From assembly GCA_037179385.1 (NCBI GenBank), contig CM074185.1, forward strand, positions 9,853,371 through 9,917,370: 64,000 bases of DNA, read 5' to 3'. The notes beneath the pieces are model-generated. The model saw nothing but the letters and a program-made list of their open reading frames with translations, ran no database searches and was not told the DNA's origin. The translations under genes and the position numbers were made by a program. Of this stretch, positions 35,095 through 47,310 are shown piece after piece. Position 1 is the stretch's first letter, and the number at the start of each line of letters is the position of its first letter. The DNA comes from Holothuria scabra. Lineage: Eukaryota > Echinodermata > Holothuroidea > Aspidochirotida > Holothuriidae.

Positions 35095-38000
35095 GTGTTG
35101 GGTGGAAATTTTGACATATTTATTTCCCTACATTTCGCAGCTTCTCCCTCCTCTATTTGGCATGGGGTGGGCTGGGTGCACGATGTATAGGAGCTCGAAG
35201 GTACAGGGGCCCAACAATATGGAGATGGTGCTAGCAAGCTCTCACCTGTTTATTATACCTGCCTGATCAATTGGGGACTTAGAAAATGGGTTTTGGGTCC
35301 TTTCGTTCCCGTTCATAGGCTCCGAGAGCCTTGCTAAGATGTTGCTTACCATCTTAATCACAACCACAACAGAAAATTCCTGTCATAGGGTCGCTAACAC
35401 CATAGCAAAGCCCCGCAGTTCAAGTTAAACGTGTAGAGACAAATGAATTGATGCAAACTGCTTCCAGAAAGAAAGGTTTCTTACAATCCACTTCCATAGC
35501 CTATTTGGCACGAACATTCAAAGAAAAGTTTTATGTTTTTTTTTTCTGAAAGTTGCAAAACAATACTCACGACAGGTAGCATTTACCACAGATAGTTCTT
35601 CTGACTGACAAAGAAGATCCACTAATTTGTTTTCAGCCGGACCCAATGGAATCATTTTATTTTCTCCTCCAGCTGCTAAAATTAGCTTGTTTCGAACTTT
35701 ATTTCCAAAACAAGAGAAGGCATGGGTAAGAAGGTACAAAAAGCTACTCGAAAAAAATATATAAATGAGAGCATAAGGCTACCGAAACTCTTGGAAAACA
35801 TAGATGTGTAGTTGGTTTTATACTCGGATGTCTTAAGAAAAGCAAAAGTATTCCAGATTTGGTCCTCCAAACTTTGTCACAATATGGTTTCAGTAAGTTA
35901 ACATATTGAACTTGAAAGATTGGTTATTCCAAAAACTACATCCATTTTTGAACAAATACATAAAATGTTATGTAACGGTGGACACCTCCTTTGCCTCATA
36001 TTTCCTTTGCTATTTTCTTTATAGTTCTGTTTTCCCTTGATATATGGTACTGTTGGAAGTCTTGTAATATGTTTTCCTGTTGGTTTCAGTAGCATAAGAT
36101 TACAAAGTATGAGGGGTAGAGCAAACAATGTTGCTTACTATTCCATGTATCGGCGTCTAAATTGTCAATAAATTAAACGCAATGTCAAATGAATGTGCCG
36201 CAAAGGCATCATCGATTTCCCAGTGTACCATATGACTCAAGAAAAATGCATTACTTTGAAAGGTAGTCTTCCGAACGCTAAAGACGAATCCAAGCAACGC
36301 TTGTGTTTAGTGACTGTGGGCATCCATTATTGAGGTCTATCAGCCTTAAATCGTCTTTATTTATTGTCTTAATGTCATTTCAAACCCTCATCTACAGTGA
36401 AATTGAGGGTACCAGAAGGCATCAAAGTGAACAATCATCCATGGTATCGGTAAGCAAGGAAATTGAAAGATTAATAGGTGATAGACCCCAGTAATGGCCA
36501 ATTAAAATCAGACCATCACTTGCTATCTGGATTCGTCTATATGTTACCGATATGCAGTTTTCTTTACCCCTTTTTTAAAGGAAACTGATTGCTTATTTTG
36601 AAGTCAATGATTTGTTTGTTTTTCTAATTGAAAAATATTTTTTCTTAATGCCGAGAGGAAAGTATTTTGTAGATTTAAAAGAATAGTCCAGAGCCAATTT
36701 TTTTTGACATGCTAAAATAGGAAAATATTCATGATTCATCCATGTTCGGTTCTCGAGATATTAGCAATTGAATGTAGACAATATTCTTCATATGATGAAC
36801 TTGAAGCAATAGGCGTGATGTCATTGATTCAAATTTGCTGGCCAATGTTTTGCTTTTATATGAAACGTAACACAAATTTTACAAACTCCGATATATTGAT
36901 ACTATAGGGGCATCCTGAGCAATGGAAAGTTTGAAACCTTATATGCCCTAGGGTCAAGACCCATCCCTAATCAATTCAAGGTCAAACCAATAGGATGAAA
37001 AATAAAGAAAAACAAAACAATAATGTAAATCCATGACATCACACCTGCTTGCTTCAAGTTCACCTTTTAAAGAAAAAGGGGCAATTTCATGGGCTTATAT
37101 CTCGAAAACCGAACCTGTCCCAAGAAAGTTTTTAATATGTTCTCCTTTAATATATCAAAAAAAAAAAAAATTTGGCTCTGGGCAATTCTTTTTTAATTAC
37201 GAGCCCCACTGCAAAATACATCGAGTGTGTTTGTACATATGTGAATTCGTCTTCTTATTGGTTTTCAGCTGCTGTCTATATAATAACAACTTGCAAAGTT
37301 TAGTGTAATCACAAATACGGCCATGTTTGCAATGTTCAACTTTTCGACATTACTAATCTAAAATATCTTTCAAAATCAACATTAACTTTTGAAGTGTCAG
37401 CATGAACTAAGCCTCGTTATTCCATTGCTTAGTAGTACAATCAATTCAACATATCCTAGGCATAACGTTGGAAGTCGTGCCTTACAGTTACGTGTTGGAG
37501 AGACATATAGAGAACCAGAAAAGACTTTCTAAAAGGCGCTTCATGTCTCATGAAGGACGCTTCATTAAGGAAACAGGAGTATTTGTTCTAGTGTTATGAA
37601 ACTAGATAATGGACAAAGGTACGGGCCAGAAAACCACTACGGTGAAATATTTTGAATGACGTGTACAGTTTGCAGTATGTAGAATATTAAACAGTTACAT
37701 TGTTTGGATTATGAGTTGTGTTTGTGGGTATCAAGTTTCTAACTACTTAAGGTTAAACTTATGAACGTGTGGTCTTGTACATTTGATTTGTTTATACTTT
37801 TGTGTTTGATATGGCTGTAGTACAATCAGAAATGTTTCAAACCCCTAGTAATTTACACAGGTCAAGAAAAGGGTACAATATAAAATAAATTTGCATGGCT
37901 TCCACTAGCTAACCAATGCAATTATGGAAGGTATTTAAGCAATGTTCTATATTAGGTACTTTTCATGAAGATTTGCAGGCGGGGTGAGGTCAAAAAGAAA

Positions 38001-38313
38001 ACTTTGCCAAGCCTGTCGTCAATCGCATCCTCATCTACGGTAGCGGCAAATAGACTTCACAAGTCGATCAAGAGAACAAGTTGAATACTGTCAACGTGAG
38101 ATGCTTTCGACAGGTAATCAGCATAACCTGGGAGGGGGTTTGAAGGGGTTAGAAAGACAGACAGTGTCGCCTACAGGTAGTTTCCCAGCAAACACAAAAA
38201 CGTTTCAGAAACGTAGTTGGCTTCGTTTAAAAATTTCACTGGAATAAGTTTTAAGGGCGCTATTTTGTGGATTTTTGATACTATTTAAAAACATATTTTC
38301 CGTACAAGTGGAT
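35095..38313. other. 3' flank of copy B
   Basis: Aligns with 25555-28792. On the minus strand, about 35694 down to 35574, a frame reading NKLILAAGGENKMIPLGP, ENKLVDLLCQ and SVVNATC runs to a GTGAGT donor (complement at 35568-35573). Relative to copy A it has lost about 90 bp within the frame. No protein family recognised, and no companion exon found. Confidence 0.4.
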
Positions 38314-41300
38314 CTTATTGTAGCATGGTTGTATGAAAGTTTGGCGCATTCCAAAACTATTTTGAAAACACCATAGTCAACTCACCTTTTGAGTCAACAA
38401 CATTATAACCAGGCCAAACTATCATTCGTTCGCTTTATTTTGATGTGAAACGTGCTTTAGTTAGATAGAAATTAAGGAAGTAATGGTTGATTGAAGTTGG
38501 GCTCTATTGTCACAACTTCATGTTGTTTTATGTCCCTAAGTTTCGCGCACTATAAATTTTAGTGATGGCGTCCTTTGTGGGAGTAAAATCAGATACTACA
38601 TTTGTCAGACGTAGCCAAAAATGGTGTTTAGGCAATTTTTGAGTCTTTAAATGAGTTAAAACTGATGAAAACTGGCTTTTTGTTGACGAAGTGGATGACT
38701 GTTTTCCACTCATTTTAAACTAAAGGCCTGGTGAAATTTGTCTTCGTTTAACCTCCAAAAATAGCACGAAGTAACAGTAAAAACAGTATTAAACATCGTT
38801 TATGCCCCAGAAATAATTTATCAACGTCAGTATTGTTATAGATGTCCTAAGGACGGGATAAATGATTGGAATGTACCGCAAGTCGATTGCACTCGGTAAC
38901 ACAACCACAAATTCTAGGACAAATGTTTTTGACCCCATGCCTTAATAGGTGAAAAAAACTTAACATCACTCTGCTTCGCAAAACTGATACATGTAAACAT
39001 GTACAACATGTTAATAAACATACCATCAAAGTTTCCAGTCGCGATAACATCGTGTGACCAAGAAAACAACAGATTTGTGACACTGCTTCCACAGCTTTTC
39101 AAAAAAATATCGTATTAGAAAATGAGGTAATATATTTCCAAATCCTGAACGACCTTAAAGCGATATTGAACTCAAAATGGAATTATTTTGATGAAAAATG
39201 TCACTCTTTTAATATTTAACCATCAAATGGCTAGGTTTTTGTGTTGCTACTGCGATATAGTGAAATTTGTATGGTATCCTATTTCTGGGGAGCGGAATAC
39301 GAAGGCCTTTACTTGTACGGGGAAATTGGCGAGTGTGATGATACGAGATGAGACAGACGCACAAACAGGAGAGGAGAGGATTTTTATTCAGTTCAACTTC
39401 AAGCAACGGCCGACAAAAAGGAATCAGTTTGGTACAAAGTGACAAACGTTACAGGTTTTCCCTCAGTATCTGCTGCACGAGTGTTAGCTAGCGAATCTTG
39501 CAAGCTCGGAGAGCTTTCATGTCTCGAGGAGATCGGAACACATGCAGTTCCCTGATTGGTTAAAAGTTATGACACACCAAATTAAGTAAATATTAATGAA
39601 TGTACTGATTTAAATGACCAACGAGGAGGCTGTAGAGGGTGAACTTGGCTACAGCTTGAAAATATGGAATACAGCATACACGTGGAACTAGATGATGTAG
39701 ATTGTCACATACACCGGTAACACGTGAACTGAAACAGGAAGGGACCTTGGAATCTAGGACAAAATGAAGGGAGAGTTGCTCGTAAACCACAAGATGGCGT
39801 TCATGTTAAAGGTCATGGAGGGTGCACCATACTACATGACATTATGAACAAATAACCAAACCCAATAGCGAGTTTAAAGGGACGGGGAGCACAGACCCCC
39901 CACCTCCGAAGTCAGTCGGGGGAAAATCACTCAATCATTTACGGGTTCGAGAGGAAGACGAAAAGTTTGAAGTGTGGAGATATACACCAAGCATTCAAAC
40001 CGTAGCCACCAGTCCTCGAAAATTCGGAAAGCACGATTTCGCCGACGTAAGTCGGTAGCCAACAACTGAAGTACAGAAAAACAGGAAAAAAGTCATAAAA
40101 ATCCGTTCCAGTCGGAAGGGGGGGGGGGGATCAAGGGTTGTGCCTACCCCGCCCTTCGAAATCCCGCATACGCCACCGAGTCCAAACCAAGACCATTTGG
40201 AGATAGTCACAATTTTGTACGGGCAAAGTCTATTCTGACGTCACATTTTTTGTTTCCATAATTTCATTAGCTTCATCCTCTTCTGGACTGAAAAATAAAA
40301 TCCGTTCTTCCGACGTTTTTAAAATGCGGTTTTGGGAGGAAAAGAAGCAGATAAAGTTATCACCAACGAAAAACATTTTTACTGCGTTTGCTAGGTTCTA
40401 AGCAAGCTCTCTTTGCAATCATCACTTTGGTTTGAAAAAAATTGAATGCAGAAGGGTCGTATCTCAAAGGACCCTTTCCATAGGCATTTGTAACTTGGTT
40501 CTCTTCCTATAGGCCTACGGACGCCATCTACGGACTCGTGTAAAAGCATCACAACTTTAACTTAAGGCATGATCAAGAAAGAATGGGAGGGCAAGGAGGA
40601 TGAGCCAGAGAAACTGGGCCTCCAAGTACCAGCGTAAGGTGACTTCGCAAAGAGCGTACTTGACGAGGTCCTTGATGTCCTTGCATTCGTTATGATACAT
40701 TGCTTTTTGCCTGCCATCAATGCGCTAAATACATCACTGATTCGGATATTCTGGTTAATCAAGACTAATTCAGCAGGTTTTATTATGTGATAATTAATGT
40801 CACTTAGACCTTTTAACTAGAGTGTACACCGGCCCGGCCTTTGCCATTTTCGAGTCACAGTATGTTGAGAAAAGAAACTTTCCCACCATATTTGGTTTTG
40901 AAAGTCAGTCCCTTGTAAAGTCGCCTAGTCTGACAGCTAGCACATTTTAAGTGCAGGATCAAGGAATTTTATTCAAGTTCATCAATTAGATAGTAGCTAT
41001 CCATCAATCGTATGAAATTTCAGATATGCAACTGATGAATTTGTTAAATAAATATTCATACGCAAGTTAAGTTATACAAATTGTCTAAACTCTTCAGCCA
41101 ATGAAACATGACAACTTGCTCTCTTTATGCTACTGGTCTTTAAAAAGTGGCTACCTTTTTGTTGGGAACAGTTAAATTATGGGATGGAGCTGTGATTACT
41201 TGGGTTGTTTCTAGGTGGGGTGGTACAAGAAATTGATTCGTAACCATAACGAGACATAGAAGATTCACAGCATGAGCTAAGCTCAAGTGTAAATTGAGTC

Positions 41301-41489
41301 GACGAATTTATCATAAAATTATTTCCTCATAGTCTGATTGAAAAATTCGAAATTTTTGAGCCGATTTTCTGAGGAGGTCAGAATATGAACATTTTCTTGT
41401 GAAACCGACAAACATTGCGTCTGTGTGTTCCTTGTTAACAATACTACTCTCTTTACATCTTGACAGTGTTACAAAGCCTTGTGAGATCT
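38314..41489. other. Intergenic, no gene seen
   Basis: AT-rich DNA without a recognisable gene. A TTAAAGCGATATTGAACTC sequence at 39155 looks like one end of a TTAA-type MITE. A sequence ending CGCATACGCCACCG near 40180 looks like a solo hAT end after a G-run. Neither could be paired with a second end. Confidence 0.45.
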
Positions 41490-41497
41490 CATGGATG

Positions 41498-41642
41498 GAG
41501 GCGCGTAGCCTGGATTGTGTCATGGGGGGGGGGGGGGGGGGTGGGGTCATGGGGCTTTGAGAGCACGAAATGAGGGAAAAATCTAAGAGAAAAAGCCGCT
41601 ATTTTAGGTGGGGTTTTTTTGCATTGTGAGGCTACACCACTG
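41498..41642. mobile_element. Short hAT-type MITE (145 bp)
   Basis: The left end GAGGCGCGTAGCC and inverted right end CAGTGGTGTAGCC are versions of the CAGTGGCGTAGCC hAT terminus. Perfect 8-bp direct repeats CATGGATG flank it (41490-41497 and 41643-41650). The inside holds a long G-run and no frame. Confidence 0.82.
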
Positions 41643-41650
41643 CATGGATG

Positions 41651-42313
41651 GACAAAAGTGTTTTGATCAGGGAGTTCTGTAAGAGAAGGAAGGCAACAAT
41701 TCCACTTGCTGAGAGTATTTTACCTGCAACACATGGACCAATGACTGTTACTCCAAGGTAGGCCTGTTAAATGATCGCAGATCCTGATCTTCGATGAGGC
41801 CTAATGCATTGTCTTTTGAGACGGGCTTAGGCCTCTCAAAGTACATTGGCTTGACGGAAGATTTATAGGCAAAGTTATTCCAAAGTAATCTTCCAGTCTG
41901 GTTGAACCATTCTCAAACTTCCTGTTATTGAAACTTTTCACTTCAGAGCAAACTTGTGCAGTGGCCATTCCTACATCACTTACTCACCCATCAGCCTCAG
42001 ACAAAAACTGCTCCATGGTGAAGTCATTATACATAGTGGCTTGCAAAGTACGCCATTCCTGCATTCAGAACTAAACCTATTAAAACAAGATAGCGCTTGA
42101 TTACTCACTCTGATTATTGCTTACTTGTGAGTACATTTTTCCTAGGACAGATTCCACATTAAGCCTAGAAGTAAAATTTCAATACCAAGACATTTCCACC
42201 AGTTGCACCATTACATGAACATATACGCCGACCACAGGATACATCAATACATTAAAATAATTTGAAATCATTCCAATGAAGGAGGGATTATGACCAGAAT
42301 ATTCCTATCCCGT
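41651..42313. other. Intergenic, no gene seen
   Basis: Unremarkable AT-rich sequence between the hAT MITE and the large palindrome. Confidence 0.5.
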
Positions 42314-43257
42314 ATGGCACGCCAAAAGGCTCACCAAATATGATGATGTTCTAAAAATACACGTTCATGTACTAAAAGTACACGTCCATGTACTAAAATT
42401 ACACGTTCATGTACCTAAAATATACGATGATGTACTAACTTCATACGATCATGATGTAAATTTACACCATCATGTACTAAAATGTTACGATGTACATGTA
42501 AAATCACACGTTGTACATCTAATAACACACGTTGTACATGTAAAAACGTAAGATCATCATGTTATTATTGTCTCTTCCGCACGCCATACAGAGTGAGCCT
42601 TTCGGCGTACCAGAAGTCCGCCAAAAGGCTCACCGATATGTGATGTAGTAAAAGTACACGTTCATGTACTAACTGCTTACGATCATGTACTGATTTCTTA
42701 CGTTCATGTACTGATTTCATACGTTCATGTACTGATTTCTTACGTTCATGTACTGATTTCATACGTTCATGTACTGATTTCATACGATCATGTACTGACA
42801 TTTAGTACATGATCGTTTGAAATCAGCACATGTACGTAAGCAAACAGTACATGAACGTATGAAATCAGTACATCAACGTATGAAATAAGTACATGATCGT
42901 AAGCAGTTAGTACATGAACGTGTACTTTTACTACATCACATATCGGTGAGCCTTTTGGCGGACTTCTGGTACGCCGAAAGGCTCACTCTGTATGGCGTGC
43001 GGAAGAGACAATAATAACATGATGATCTTACGTTTTTACATGTACAACGTGTGTTATTAGATGTACAACGTGTGATTTTACATGTACATCGTAACATTTT
43101 AGTACATGGTGGTGTAAATTTACATCATGATCGTATGAAGTTAGTACATCATCGTATATTTTAGGTACATGAACGTGTAATTTTAGTACATGGACGTGTA
43201 CTTTTAGTACATGAACGTGTATTTTTAGAACATATGGTGAGCCTTTTGGCGTGCCAT
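42314..43257. mobile_element. 944-bp near-perfect palindrome (foldback element) built of short repeats
   Basis: The left end ATGGCACGCCAAAAGGCTCA is repeated inverted at 43238-43257, and the arms match almost throughout, meeting at a 7-nt loop near 42797-42803. The arms consist of a roughly 20-bp repeat around CGTTCATGTACT with AT-rich spacers, which includes a part with ACGTTCATGTACTGATTTC in tandem. The end motif GCCAAAAGGCTCACC occurs again inside each arm (about 42630 and 42945), so a second palindrome appears nested at the centre of the first. No protein. Open frames reading SVHERMK repeatedly are the repeat read as protein. Target duplication not resolved. Confidence 0.88.
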
Positions 43258-45300
43258 AATCCCGGGGCTTAATTTTTGACGCAAAGAAAGTGCTAAACAG
43301 ATAATTCCGTGGACTTCGTGGCCCGGAATCAGAGGATGCATTTCCCCTTGACCCAACAGAGGGCCCTAAGGCGGACTCCTGGACCCCATTCACATAGACT
43401 TGAGCTTCGCATTAAATTTATTGCCCCCAACAGTTTCCCGTGCTCCCATCATTTAAAATTGGGGAGTGCAATTTAAATCCTGAGTCGTCACTGTCAGTTT
43501 TCAGCCTGTTCCACGCCCGAGTTTCATTTTTTTACCTTATTTCTTATACTTTTTAGTTGGTGAGATATAAGTACATCACATAAACTCTTTCTCAGCAGAC
43601 TTATCGTTCAATCTAAATGCCCAACAACTTGTAAGTTTCTATGGGAATAGGTACACATGCTGTAAAGTGATGAAATTTTGGGGGGAATGAAATGACTCCT
43701 GTTGTCCTGTGTCCTGTGATTTGTGGAACGTCAATTTCGTTATACTCACCTCTTTCGTGTACTCTTGTTTGATCCATTATACCATGGCCCCTACCTATTG
43801 AAAAATACTGAGAATCAACTGATGGTTCGATTTTGTAGTGCATAAGTGAGGTCTGTGAATTTTTATATTTTCAAATTATTTGCTTCACATTATTATGGAT
43901 GATTGTACAATATACAATACTCAGCTACGATTTCCTCAATTTTACACTACAATACCGTACGCTTCCCTCAGTCTAACCGAATAAGAGGTTTACAATCGTA
44001 AATAAACAATAAGAAAACAAGGTGCAGAGGATATAAGGCTGAAGGACCCCACTTATGTCCGCCTTCACCAGCTGCTCGGGTTCGTCTCTACACAAAAATG
44101 TTTTGTCATTAAAATCTTACTGTAATGTGGCATACTCCCCTGGGACTTAAAATGAGTGCTGACTAACCCGTACCATCGTTATTGCAATTGACAAGTGGTA
44201 TAATTGATGATGGTAATGTGATGACGCAATTACTGAACAATATGTCTGACACTGCCGTTACTGATTTATATCTTGTTTTCCAACTTATAGAAATGTCAGT
44301 TGGGAACAACTCATATGGCTAAAGGCATGCAGTATCATAGCAGAGAACAGATTACATCTATTTCAACGAGGTCAAAGATCGTTAGCGTAATCACAAGTCA
44401 AACTGCGTTGAGTGCGAGAATTTCAAGTTAGTAAATATTGAGGGATTCTATATTAATGACGTGAAACGGCAAAGGAATGTTGAATTCATTGTGAAAAGGT
44501 AAATTCCAAAATATGAAAAAATAAATGTGCACAAGAATCACGTTCAACTTATTCTGTATACACTCAATTCCCAATTTGCAAATAAAGTTTGGAAAGTCCC
44601 AAATATGACCCCCAATTTTACGTCATCAACACAGGAGAAACAACAGTTTCCAAGTCTCTGTCAACTCAGTGTGATCGCGGGCTAAGTTTCGGGAAAGGGT
44701 ATCTTGTAATGCATGGTTGGTACGTACAAAAGTTCACACCTTAATTGTACAATAAAAATTACGCAGAGGTGACGCAGATTTCTGTGAGACATATTGGTAT
44801 TCATTTCCGCTATGAACAACAAACAATGTTTGTACTTTGTACAACATCAAACGTTAACAAGTTCCGTTTGTGAATAACTTCAACTTGTTTCCACCATCCA
44901 TCAGCTATGGTAGGTAAAGCTGGACTGAAGAAATGCAGCACCTTTGGTTTAAACAAATGGTTTATACACAGTTAAATAAAAGAAATACTTTTTATTCATT
45001 GGTGTGTTTGCTTTGTACTGGAAAGGCTACCCTGCACCATGGTTCAAGGAATTTTGAAGAACAATCACTGACTCACAATTCAGCAGCTATACCATATAAC
45101 AAAATGCATCTTGGCTTTTCTTCTCTTTCTTTTCCCCTTTTGCTCGTTTTAAGTCTACCTCTTCATCCACGACCCTCTTTTTTGTTTTGTTTTTCACCAA
45201 TCGCACTCATGTTTTCAAACAAACACTTTCGCCAGGTTCTGTTTTTAAACTGATCGTTTCAGGTTTGCTGTTTGTCGTGTCCTATTTTTTTTTGGTTGTG
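43258..45300. other. Intergenic, no gene seen
   Basis: No gene, RNA or repeat recognised. A plus-strand frame at 44933-45253 has no family resemblance and lies beside transposon-like repeats. Confidence 0.45.
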
Positions 45301-45312
45301 CAGTTTAGTTTT

Positions 45313-45349
45313 GCCACGTAATGAAGGGTTCATACCCGAAATATCGTGG
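45313..45349 (+). ncRNA. Hammerhead-like motif, degenerate core
   Basis: Stem I CCAC/GTGG and stem II GGGT/ACCC are intact, but the core is changed: GTAATGA in place of CTGATGA, and GAAAT in place of GAAAC. Probably inactive. It has the same layout as the copies at 45595 and 45919 and heads a related stretch running to the first short (TA)n. Confidence 0.5.
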
Positions 45350-45535
45350 AGTTTCCCCCAAATTTTTGAGCACTTTCTACTTACTCCGTTCGACCTGCGC
45401 ACTCTCACAGCGACCCGCAGCATTTCGACCTTATATTATATATATATATATAAGGTCGAATACTGCGTAGCACTGGTAAAGTATGAAGGTAAACAGATTG
45501 GAATAATAAAAAGTGCTAAAATTCGGAAGAAAACT

Positions 45536-45570
45536 CCGCAACGTTTCGGGTATGTACCCTTCATCAGGCG
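45536..45570 (-). ncRNA. Hammerhead-like ribozyme motif
   Basis: On the minus strand the order is CTGATGA, stem II GGGT-ACAT-ACCC, GAAAC, GTT, then GCGG. Three base pairs of stem I (CGC with GCG) remain. It mirrors the copy at 45595-45630. See that entry for the reading of the core. Confidence 0.5.
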
Positions 45571-45594
45571 TTTTTTTGATCAGTTATTATTTTG

Positions 45595-45630
45595 CCGCCT
45601 GATGAAGGGTACATACCCGAAACGTTGCGG
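45595..45630 (+). ncRNA. Hammerhead-like ribozyme motif, best copy
   Basis: CCGC, CTGATGA, A, GGGT-ACAT-ACCC, GAAAC, GTT, GCGG in order. This is the type I hammerhead layout: conserved CUGAUGA and GAAA boxes around stem II, a NUH site (GUU), and stem I formed by CCGC with GCGG. Stem III would be only the self-complementary ACGU, so activity would need a dimer, as in several animal retroelement hammerheads. One extra A precedes stem II, which departs from the usual core and could weaken or abolish cleavage. Penelope-like retroelements are known to carry such motifs; no reverse transcriptase is visible here. Confidence 0.55.
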
Positions 45631-45676
45631 AGCTTTATTCCGAATTTTAGCACTTTTTATCATTCCAATCTGTTTA

Positions 45677-45840
<164 letters not shown>

Positions 45841-45918
45841 CGAAATGCTGCGGAGCACTGTTGAAATGTGTAGATCGAAAAGAGGTAGTAAAAAGTGCTT
45901 AAAAGTTTGCGGAAAACT

Positions 45919-45955
45919 CCAGGACGTTTCGGGTATAAACCCTTCATCAGGTGGC
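45919..45955 (-). ncRNA. Hammerhead-like ribozyme motif
   Basis: On the minus strand: CCAC, CTGATGA, A, GGGT-TTAT-ACCC, GAAAC, GTC, CTGG. The core boxes are intact and the cleavage triplet would be GUC. Stem I has a C-C mismatch at its first pair and then three pairs. Compared with the 45595 copy, one stem I pair changed from C-G to U-A on both sides, and the stem II loop differs. Confidence 0.55.
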
Positions 45956-45980
45956 AAAACCAAGCTGAACAACCAATAGT

Positions 45981-45983
<3 letters not shown>

Positions 45984-46070
<87 letters not shown>
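45984..46070. repeat. (TA)n microsatellite, about 87 bp
   Basis: Second long TA dinucleotide tract, following the inverted hammerhead-like repeat. A short TA tract also lies at about 46186-46203. Confidence 0.96.
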
Positions 46071-46074
<4 letters not shown>

Positions 46075-46239
46075 ATGACGGAGAAACTGTAAAACAACGG
46101 TGCTACAGAATTGCAAGGCTGGATCTCCGAGGAGATACAAATGGCGGAAGGCTAGAATTCAGATAAATTAAACAGCCAAAAGGTTTTATATATATATATA
46201 TAAATTATAAGTTTATGTGTGTGTAGGTGGTACGCGAAA

Positions 46240-47310
46240 CGTTATTTTTTTTTTATCTCATCGCTCCGTGAGGAGGATGAGATATTGTAGTTACTTTGCC
46301 TGTTGGGCTACATATGGCAATGCCAGCTAAAATCGCAATGGTTACCATGGTAAAGGTAAATTTTCCCAGGTTACTAGTCTCGAGGTCTAACCCATGGTGA
46401 GGTATCCCGGGGTGACTGAAGGTCCAGGGCTGAGAGAGGGGTCAAAACCTGTCCGTGTGTGTGTGTGTGTGTGTTGGTGGGACTGCGTGTGTAGGTGTGT
46501 GTGTGTTTGTGTGTGTGTGTGTGTCCAATTTTGTTTTCCTAATATCTTGTAAACGGCTGAGCCGATTTTCTTCAAACTTGGAAGGATGGTACCTTAGGTA
46601 GAACAATTGCATTTTTAATACATAACCGGGAGTGAAGGTCAAAGGTTACGGGTCAAAGGTCAAATTTAGTGAAATCCACATTTTCTGCTATATTTCCAAA
46701 AGTAAAAGTCCTCCTGACACGAAACTTCACACATATGATGATTGCATCTAGACCTACCAACATATGTGGTTGCCATAGCAACAGAGGTCAAAGGTCAAGT
46801 GGTAGAATGGAACAAAAAATTTTCAAGTGAAAATTTGTTCGTAAAACAACGTCTTTGTCTTTTAAACTCCTCCTAGTGGGCTGGACCGATTCTTTTCAAA
46901 ATTGGTAGGTGCGTACCCCAGGGTGGGAACTTGTGTCTCCTAGACCCTCGGAAGAAAAGGTCAAAGGTCAGAGGTCAAAGGTCACATTTTGCAAAAAAAA
47001 CACTTTTCTTCACTATTTTATACTAAAACTTCAAAAGAAAACCTTCATTTTACATGAAACTTCACAAGTATAATAGGGTAGACTAGTTCTACCAAAATAT
47101 GTAGTTTCCATGGCAACCAAGGTCATAGGTCACGTGACAGGGGGTCAAATACTTTTTTGTATTCACTTTAACTCTTAACGGAAACATCCCACAAGTCTGA
47201 AACTGAAAGTTTAAGTGCAATAGCCTAGGCATGATAAGTTGTACTGATATGTGTGGTTGTCATGGCAACCAAGGACATAGTTCACCTTACAGATTGTCAA
47301 AGGTTAAAAA
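46240..47310. repeat. Diverged internal repeat rich in AGGTCA half-sites and X-box-like palindromes
   Basis: Three diverged subunits follow one another. Each has a phrase like GGCTGAGCCGATTTTCTTCA or a weakened version, then AGGTCAAAGGTCA-type runs, then a 14-bp near-palindrome: GTTGCCATAGCAAC at 46769, GTTTCCATGGCAAC at 47104 and GTTGTCATGGCAAC at 47256. Four AGGTCA half-sites, each one base apart, lie at 46958-46984. A (GT)n tract lies at about 46455-46524. No protein recognised. I regard it as an unclassified interspersed repeat. Confidence 0.6.

Larger units (their letters stand above)
29542..38313. repeat. Segmental duplication, copy B
   Basis: Second copy of the block at 18212-28792, same orientation and order. 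It lacks the two elements that later entered copy A and has its own differences, including non-matching intron sequence at about 32580-33540. Base identity looks high in the coding exon and clearly lower outside it, though I cannot compute it. Confidence 0.9.

Noticed and set aside
40100..40185. Solo hAT-like right end (CGCATACGCCACCG)
   Set aside because: No left partner or target repeat found.
42565..43393. Frames with SVHERMK and HVHVLK repeats
   Set aside because: Direct translation of the palindrome's 20-bp repeats; appears on both strands.
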